The notes under the pieces are model-generated. The model ran no database searches. It had not been told where the DNA came from and saw only the letters and a list, made by a program, of their open reading frames with translations. A program made the position numbers and the translations under genes. Of a stretch of 19,494 nucleotides of DNA, positions 15,724 through 19,494 are shown in pieces. Every line of letters starts with the position of its first letter. Within the stretch, counting starts at the first letter, position 1. Origin of the DNA: REEB95 sp035934995 (lineage in GTDB: Bacteria > Pseudomonadota > Alphaproteobacteria > ATCC43930 > CGMCC-115725); the NCBI GenBank assembly GCA_035934995.1, contig DASYXI010000022.1:1-19494 (forward strand), read 5' to 3'.

Positions 15724-15753
15724 TTGTATTCCACAAAAACCGCGACCTATACT
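15724..15753 (+). promoter_or_regulatory. Promoter of the glycine-zipper lipoprotein gene
   Basis: TTGTAT (15724-15729) and TATACT (15748-15753) are spaced by 18 bp, a sigma-70-type promoter. Transcription would begin near 15760 and give a leader of about 25 nt that contains the ribosome-binding site GAGGAG. This is the most convincing -35/-10 pair in the window. Confidence 0.5.
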
Positions 15754-15784
15754 CCCGCGCCTTTTGCCATTGAGGAGCGAACCT

Positions 15785-16021
15785 ATGCGTCGTATGGCCG
15801 TAGTGATTGTCGCGAGTGGACTTCTGGTTGCGGGCTGCGGGTCGAACCCGGGCGACCGCGCTATCACCGGCGGTGTCATGGGCGCCGGCGTCGGCGCGCT
15901 CGCCGGTGCCGCGGTCGGCATGCCGCTGACGGGCGCGATCTTCGGCGGCGCGCTGGGCGCCACCGCCGGTGCCTTGAGCGATCCGTCGCAGATCTATCTC
16001 GGTAAGCCGGTCTGGCGTTAG
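15785..16021 (+). CDS. Small glycine-zipper lipoprotein
   Basis: The 78-residue product has a lipoprotein signal (MRRMAVVIVASGLLVAGC) with lipidated Cys18. Gly follows the Cys, not Asp, so sorting to the outer membrane is expected. Residues 29-63 are a glycine zipper: GxxxG repeats in two hydrophobic stretches separated by MPLTG, as in glycine-zipper 2TM-domain envelope proteins. A short tail (SDPSQIYLGKPVWR) ends it. GAGGAG lies seven bases before ATG 15785; an upstream in-frame start at 15764 would add residues with no signal character. It has its own promoter and an upstream inverted repeat. It converges on the HprK-related kinase gene with only 29 bp between the stops. Function is unknown; related proteins act in envelope integrity or stress. 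Confidence 0.88.
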   Translation: MRRMAVVIVASGLLVAGCGSNPGDRAITGGVMGAGVGALAGAAVGMPLTGAIFGGALGATAGALSDPSQIYLGKPVWR

Positions 16022-16050
16022 CCGGATCGTCGATACAATCGTCATTATCG

Positions 16051-16929
16051 TCACGCTGCCGCGGCGAGCGCGTCGAAAGCGCTCGCCGCTTCGTTGAGGT
16101 CGCCATAGGCGAAGCGGTAGCAACCGCTTTTTTCCAGGATCTGGCTTAAGAGCGCGAAGCCCTGCGCGCCGTGCAGGCTGTAATTCATCGCGTGGTGGCC
16201 CATCTCGATCAGGCTCGCCGCCTTCGAGAAAGGCGTGAACTGCGCCGCCTCGCCGGCGCGCCAGCGCGGAAACACGATCCAGCGGACCGGCGCGACTTCG
16301 TCGACTCGTTCCAGGCTGTCGTCCGGCGCGCGCATCAGCGCGACCGTGCCCTTGACCGTGTCGGCGACCGCGTCGCTGAACACCGCTTGCGGCGCGAAGG
16401 ATTTCAGCACGTCGATCGACGCGTTCTTGAGATTGACCGGCCGCGCCAACGGGACGATGTGTCCATCCTCGCGCCGAATCAGGGCGAGCTCATCGGAAAG
16501 TAAACGCCAGCCGCGATGGACGAGGCCGGCCGTGAGCGTGCTTTTACCGGAGCCGGGCGCGCCCGGCAGGATCGCGACACGCCCGTTCTTCTCGATCGCG
16601 GCCGCGTGCACGATCATGTATTGGTGCGCGAGTCCGGCGATGGCGTAGTTGAGCCCCCATTCGACCAGCGGCAGCGCTTGGTCGGCGGGCAGCGGCTTGA
16701 ACGGGTCCTGGCCATCGATGAGGAAGCGCGCCTGCGGCCGCACGAAGCGGCGAACGCCCTTGCCGGGCACCAGCGCGACGTGGAAATCGGCGAACGCGCT
16801 GGCAGCCTTGCGGAACTGCGGTGGATAGAGTCGGGCGAGCGCCTCGCCGACCTCGCGGAATGCGGTTGTCAACGCAGCGGTGAAGGGACCAAGCCGGAGA
16901 TGGATGGTTTCGTGCCGCATCGCCGTCAC
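16051..16929 (-). CDS. HprK-related kinase A
   Basis: The 292-residue protein is related to the C-terminal kinase domain of HPr kinase/phosphorylase and matches what I know as the HprK-related kinase A family. His108 in VHAAAI, the P-loop GAPGSGKST (123-131) and LLSDELALI with Asp146 correspond to the HprK catalytic His, Walker A and the LVADD acidic pair. The first 100 residues lack the HprK N-terminal sensor domain and show no familiar fold. The start GTG at 16929 overlaps the stop of the PqqD-like gene as GTGA; an ATG three codons on (16920) is the alternative. No HPr or other PTS gene is in the window, so the target is probably not HPr. The related kinases in lasso-peptide clusters phosphorylate a precursor peptide. 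Here the partner is unknown. Confidence 0.9.
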   Translation of the reverse strand: MTAMRHETIHLRLGPFTAALTTAFREVGEALARLYPPQFRKAASAFADFHVALVPGKGVRRFVRPQARFLIDGQDPFKPLPADQALPLVEWGLNYAIAGLAHQYMIVHAAAIEKNGRVAILPGAPGSGKSTLTAGLVHRGWRLLSDELALIRREDGHIVPLARPVNLKNASIDVLKSFAPQAVFSDAVADTVKGTVALMRAPDDSLERVDEVAPVRWIVFPRWRAGEAAQFTPFSKAASLIEMGHHAMNYSLHGAQGFALLSQILEKSGCYRFAYGDLNEAASAFDALAAAA

Positions 16930-17225
16930 GCCACCCGGTCCAGCAGGTCGAGCTTGTGGAACAGCGTCAGCGTCCGTTCGACCGTCGCTGCCGGCGCGCC
17001 GCAGCGCAGCTCAAGCGCGTCGGTTGCCGCTGCCGTCAAGGACGGCATGTCGCCTGGTGCTGTCGCCAGTCGGGCGAACAACCAGCCGGCGAAGTCCGCA
17101 AAGTGATGCGTGTCGCCGCTCCGGTCGTTATAGGCGACGACCTCGCCGTTCCAGGCGCGCCAATCGACTGCTTCGGCGATGCGCCAAGTACCGGTTGCGT
17201 CGCGCGGGGGCAACGGATCGGTCAT
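16926..17225 (-). CDS. HPr-rel-A system PqqD-family peptide chaperone
   Basis: The 99-residue protein fits the PqqD-like family that accompanies HprK-related kinase A. PqqD-type proteins are small winged-helix domains that bind the leader of a ribosomal precursor peptide and present it to a modifying enzyme. Visible support is the WNGEVVAYNDRSGDTHHF beta-hairpin segment at 25-42, followed by the helix LARLATAPGD region (FAGWLFARLATAP, 46-58) and a C-terminal helical half ending LFHKLDLLDRVA. It begins three bases after the stop of the Tat-exported protein and overlaps the kinase by 4 bp, so all three are almost certainly one transcript. Radical SAM, cyclase or protease partners of usual PqqD systems are absent from the window. 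Confidence 0.85.
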   Translation of the reverse strand: MTDPLPPRDATGTWRIAEAVDWRAWNGEVVAYNDRSGDTHHFADFAGWLFARLATAPGDMPSLTAAATDALELRCGAPAATVERTLTLFHKLDLLDRVA

Positions 17226-17228
17226 GGC

Positions 17229-17840
17229 CTAGGAATTGATGTTGAGGTTCGAGACGCGGCCGGTCGCCGCGTCGAGTTGGCTCTGCGCCAAGGATTGTGT
17301 CGCTGGCTGGCTCGACCAGACCGCGGCGGCCAAGGCGCGAACCTGACTGACGGTTTCGGGATAATTCGTCGGCGAGAAGCAGCCGGCATTGAGGATCGCC
17401 GCGGCAAGCTGCGCGCCGAAATTGCGCGCGTTGAGCGTCACCGAATCTTTGCCGATCTTGCAGGTGACGGTCAGGCCGCCCTCGAGCGCGGCGAGCAACG
17501 ATTGATCGCCGCAGCTCCATTGCGAGCCGAACGACTGCGAGCCGCAGGCCGACAGGAAGCTGGTCGATGGCGCGAAACCCGTGCGCGTCCACAGCTGCTC
17601 GGTGCCGGCAAGCTTGATCCAGCTTTCGGGTGTCAGACCGCAATTGGTGCCTTCGGGCAGGGGATGCGAAAGGTTGCCGGACAGCGCGTTCGACACCGAG
17701 CATTCGCCGGTCATCGCCAGCGCCGGCTTGCTCGCCAGCGTCACTGCGACCGGGATGCCGCCGAGAATCAGGCGGCGGCTGGGCGAGCGAAGACCGCCGT
17801 CAGAACCTTGGGATTTCGCTGCGTTGTCGCGGTCGCTCAT
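17229..17840 (-). CDS. Tat-exported protein with six cysteines, HPr-rel-A cassette
   Basis: No known family. From ATG 17840 (GTG 17852 is an alternative) the protein has 203 residues. The N-terminus is a Tat signal (SRRLILGG at 21-28, hydrophobic core, cleavage likely after ALA at 42). The mature part has six Cys (47, 67, 99, 110, 127, 154), an even number compatible with disulfides or metal binding, and is Ser/Ala/Gln-rich. No enzyme motif is visible. It ends in NLNINS with a terminal Ser. Being first in an operon with a PqqD-like peptide binder and an HprK-like kinase, it may be the substrate of those two or the exported effector. Export by Tat suggests it folds, or is modified, in the cytosol first. 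An inverted repeat CCGGG/CCCGG (17856-17871) lies in its leader. Confidence 0.82.
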   Translation of the reverse strand: MSDRDNAAKSQGSDGGLRSPSRRLILGGIPVAVTLASKPALAMTGECSVSNALSGNLSHPLPEGTNCGLTPESWIKLAGTEQLWTRTGFAPSTSFLSACGSQSFGSQWSCGDQSLLAALEGGLTVTCKIGKDSVTLNARNFGAQLAAAILNAGCFSPTNYPETVSQVRALAAAVWSSQPATQSLAQSQLDAATGRVSNLNINS

Positions 17841-17944
17841 GGGTTCGTCCACACGCCGGGATGAGACCCGGTTCTAGCGCGAAACCCGATAAAGGACCGT
17901 AAAGCAAGATTGGCTTTTGGTAAAAATTAGAACAATCAGCGAAA

Positions 17945-17968
17945 CACGGTGAAGCCGACTTAACCGTG
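17945..17968 (-). terminator. Possible terminator after the small membrane protein gene
   Basis: CACGGT and ACCGTG form a 6-bp stem with a 12-base loop, 25 bp beyond the stop of the minus-strand gene at 17994-18380. On that strand it is followed by TTTC. It would separate that gene from the HPr-rel-A cassette. The stem is short and the U-run weak. Confidence 0.35.
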
Positions 17969-17993
17969 CCGCGGAAAATTGCCGGTGATTTGG

Positions 17994-18380
17994 CTAAAGT
18001 GCGCTGCGATTCTTGCGGCGAGTGCGCGTCGGATCGAAGACGACGACGTTGTCGCCGAGGCTCTCCGGCCGAATCGATGGGCGCGGGCGTGCCGATGGCG
18101 GCCGTGACCGTTCGCCGGCGTCGAGCGCGCGCGCAAATCCCCCAGGGCCGGCGGCGACCGCGCGGCGATAGCGGTAATCGGGATAAGTTTCGCCGGCGTC
18201 GAGCATCCAGCGGATGATCGCAAACATGCCCAGCGACGCCGCGAGCATGCCGCCGACGCCGAGCCCAAACGCGGCCGGCGCGGTGCCCTGCGACAACGCC
18301 AAGCCGGCGGTCACGGCGGTCGCCAGCACAGCGAGGCTCGATACCGTCATGGCGAAGAAGACCGGCCAGCGATCGCGCAT
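17994..18380 (-). CDS. Small two-helix membrane protein with basic C-terminal tail
   Basis: Unrecognised. The 128-residue product has two hydrophobic helices (about 8-31 and 37-59), then a soluble, Arg/Pro-rich tail (from about 65, with ARPRPSIRPE and RTRRKNRS near the end). Both ends are probably cytoplasmic. The ATG at 18380 has GAGGA six bases upstream and is preferred to a GTG eight codons earlier. It lies 153 bp upstream of the Tat-exported gene with a hairpin between, so membership in that operon is doubtful. About 133 bp separate it from the LysR gene, and that gap shows nothing I can name beyond a small CAGCT/AGCTG hairpin (18482-18496). Confidence 0.7.
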   Translation of the reverse strand: MRDRWPVFFAMTVSSLAVLATAVTAGLALSQGTAPAAFGLGVGGMLAASLGMFAIIRWMLDAGETYPDYRYRRAVAAGPGGFARALDAGERSRPPSARPRPSIRPESLGDNVVVFDPTRTRRKNRSAL

Positions 18381-18513
18381 CGGGGTCCTCGAGAGGCGCG
18401 GCACACCATCCTGCGGCGTCGCGCCGAATCGTTAATATTGATTAAGGTTAGCGCGCGCGTTGCCGCGCTGTCGAGTGCCGGCAGCTTTTACAGCTGTCGC
18501 TGGCGCTGACGGA

Positions 18514-19410
18514 TCAGCCGCCGCCGTTGCGGTTCTCGCCGACCTTGTGCAGCAGAAAATCGCGGAACACCGCGATGCGTTTCGAGTTCCGCAGTTCTTC
18601 GGGATAGACGAAGTAGGCAGCCGCCTCGGCGCCCTTTGCCTCGGGCAGCACGCGGACCAGACCGTGGCTCTCGGCCAGCATGAAATCCGGCAGCACGCCG
18701 ATGCCGAGCCCGTTCTGAATCGCCTGGGCGATCGCATAGAGATTGTTGACGGCAAGGATCGGCCGCCGTTCGTGTCCCGCGCGCGCGCCGGCCTCGAGCA
18801 CCCAATTGACGTTGCGCACCGGGCGGGTCTCGGGCCCGTAGGCGATGACGCGGTGCTTGTCGAGGTCTTCCGGATTGCGCGGCGTGCCGTGCTTTTTCAG
18901 ATAATCCGCCGACGCATAAGCGAGATAGCGCACGGTCAGCAGATGCCGCTGCACCAGATCGGGCTGACGCGGCGGCGACATGCGGATCGCAACATCGGCT
19001 TCCCGCATGGAAAGATCGAGCTCGCTATCGTCGAGCGCGAGGCTGACCTCGATTTCGGGATAAAGGTCGACGAACTCGCGCACGCGCGGCGTCAGCCACG
19101 ACGCACCGAAGGCGACCGTCGTGGTGACCTTGAGCGGACCTTTCGGTCGGTCCTTCGATTCCGTGAGCATCGCCTCGGTCATCGCCAGCTTGGCGAAGAC
19201 CTCGCGTGCCGTGCGATAGAGCAGGTCGCCTTGTTCGGTCAGGATCAGGCCGCGCGCATGGCGATGGAACAGCGGCACGGACAGGCTGTCCTCGAGCGCG
19301 CTGATCTGGCGACTGACCGCCGATTGCGACAGGTTCAACGCCTCGCCGGCATGCGTGAAGCTGCCGGCTTCGGCGACGGCGTGGAAGACGCGCAACTTGT
19401 CCCAGTCCAT
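18514..19410 (-). CDS. LysR-family transcriptional regulator
   Basis: The 298-residue protein has the N-terminal winged helix-turn-helix of LysR regulators (residues 1-62, core SFTHAGEALNLSQSAVSRQISALE) and a C-terminal substrate-binding-protein-like effector domain (about 90-290). It belongs to the GcvA-like branch by its short, well-conserved HTH. The gene begins six bases after the trxB stop, so it is probably co-transcribed with thioredoxin reductase; I recall the same pairing in other alphaproteobacteria. The effector is unknown. Redox or thiol-related control is a guess from the neighbour. Only two Cys-free halves are seen; I found no conserved Cys that would suggest direct redox sensing. 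Confidence 0.93.
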   Translation of the reverse strand: MDWDKLRVFHAVAEAGSFTHAGEALNLSQSAVSRQISALEDSLSVPLFHRHARGLILTEQGDLLYRTAREVFAKLAMTEAMLTESKDRPKGPLKVTTTVAFGASWLTPRVREFVDLYPEIEVSLALDDSELDLSMREADVAIRMSPPRQPDLVQRHLLTVRYLAYASADYLKKHGTPRNPEDLDKHRVIAYGPETRPVRNVNWVLEAGARAGHERRPILAVNNLYAIAQAIQNGLGIGVLPDFMLAESHGLVRVLPEAKGAEAAAYFVYPEELRNSKRIAVFRDFLLHKVGENRNGGG

Positions 19411-19416
19411 CGGCGT

Positions 19417-19494
19417 CTATTCCGCGGCCCGCAGCGCGTCCGCTTCCTGCGCGGCAAGGAATTTCTCGGCTTCCAGCGCCGCCATGCAGCCCAT
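19417..19494 (-). CDS. trxB: Thioredoxin reductase TrxB, last 25 codons
   Basis: Only the C-terminus is inside the window: MGCMAALEAEKFLAAQEADA followed by LRAAE and TAG. GCMAALEAEKFL is the characteristic last helix of low-molecular-weight thioredoxin reductases, which close the FAD domain. TrxB reduces thioredoxin with NADPH in the cytosol. The stop lies six bases before the LysR ATG. The assignment rests on this short but distinctive segment. Confidence 0.8.
   Translation of the reverse strand: MGCMAALEAEKFLAAQEADALRAAE

Noticed and set aside
15506..16123. A 205-codon minus-strand frame over the lipoprotein gene
   Set aside because: It is antisense to a well-supported lipoprotein with its own promoter and ribosome-binding site.
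16051..16929. Reading the kinase as a true HPr kinase/phosphorylase (hprK)
   Set aside because: It lacks the usual N-terminal domain and PTS neighbours and sits with a PqqD-like gene; the HprK-related kinase A family fits better.

Overview
The window is GC-rich, densely coded DNA from an alphaproteobacterium. I infer a Rhodospirillales/Reyranella-like lineage from protein character, the uvrC-pgsA pairing, the trxB-LysR pairing and many short translational overlaps; the exact taxon cannot be fixed from this sequence. Most of it is chromosomal housekeeping. I see no insertion sequences, phage genes, tRNAs, rRNAs or CRISPR arrays.

Left part, all on the minus strand. An operon runs uvrC, pgsA, mobB, moeA (moeA is cut by the window edge). 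It combines excision repair, phospholipid synthesis and molybdenum cofactor synthesis. Upstream, across a 387-bp gene-free stretch with a terminator-like hairpin, lie uvrB and a pteridine-reductase-like SDR gene that starts on the uvrB stop codon. uvrB has only 34 bp of leader, and its start region lies in a small inverted repeat that could hide the ribosome-binding site.

Centre. A clear AdoCbl/B12 (cobalamin) riboswitch at about 10600-10787 (minus) precedes a BtuB-like TonB-dependent receptor and two uncharacterised inner-membrane proteins. The nearer one (182 aa, about six membrane segments) has the size and context of a vitamin B12 or precursor uptake component. Diverging to the right are a class I aspartate aminotransferase, an EF-G-like translational GTPase that lacks the usual catalytic His, and a Tat-exported MsrP molybdoenzyme without its usual MsrQ partner.

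Right part. A possible 25-codon membrane peptide gene (minus) and a glycine-zipper lipoprotein (plus) flank a perfect 8-bp inverted repeat with half-sites two helical turns apart, next to a good promoter. Then comes a tight three-gene minus-strand cassette: a Tat-exported protein with six Cys after the signal, a PqqD-like peptide-binding protein and an HprK-related kinase. This is the HPr-rel-A type system, whose function is unknown to me. It resembles part of a peptide-modification (RiPP) pathway and is the best candidate here for undescribed biology. A small two-helix membrane protein, a LysR regulator and the last codons of trxB close the window.

Possible functional links: mobB/moeA make the cofactor that MsrP uses, and uvrB and uvrC belong to the same repair machine although they lie in separate transcription blocks.
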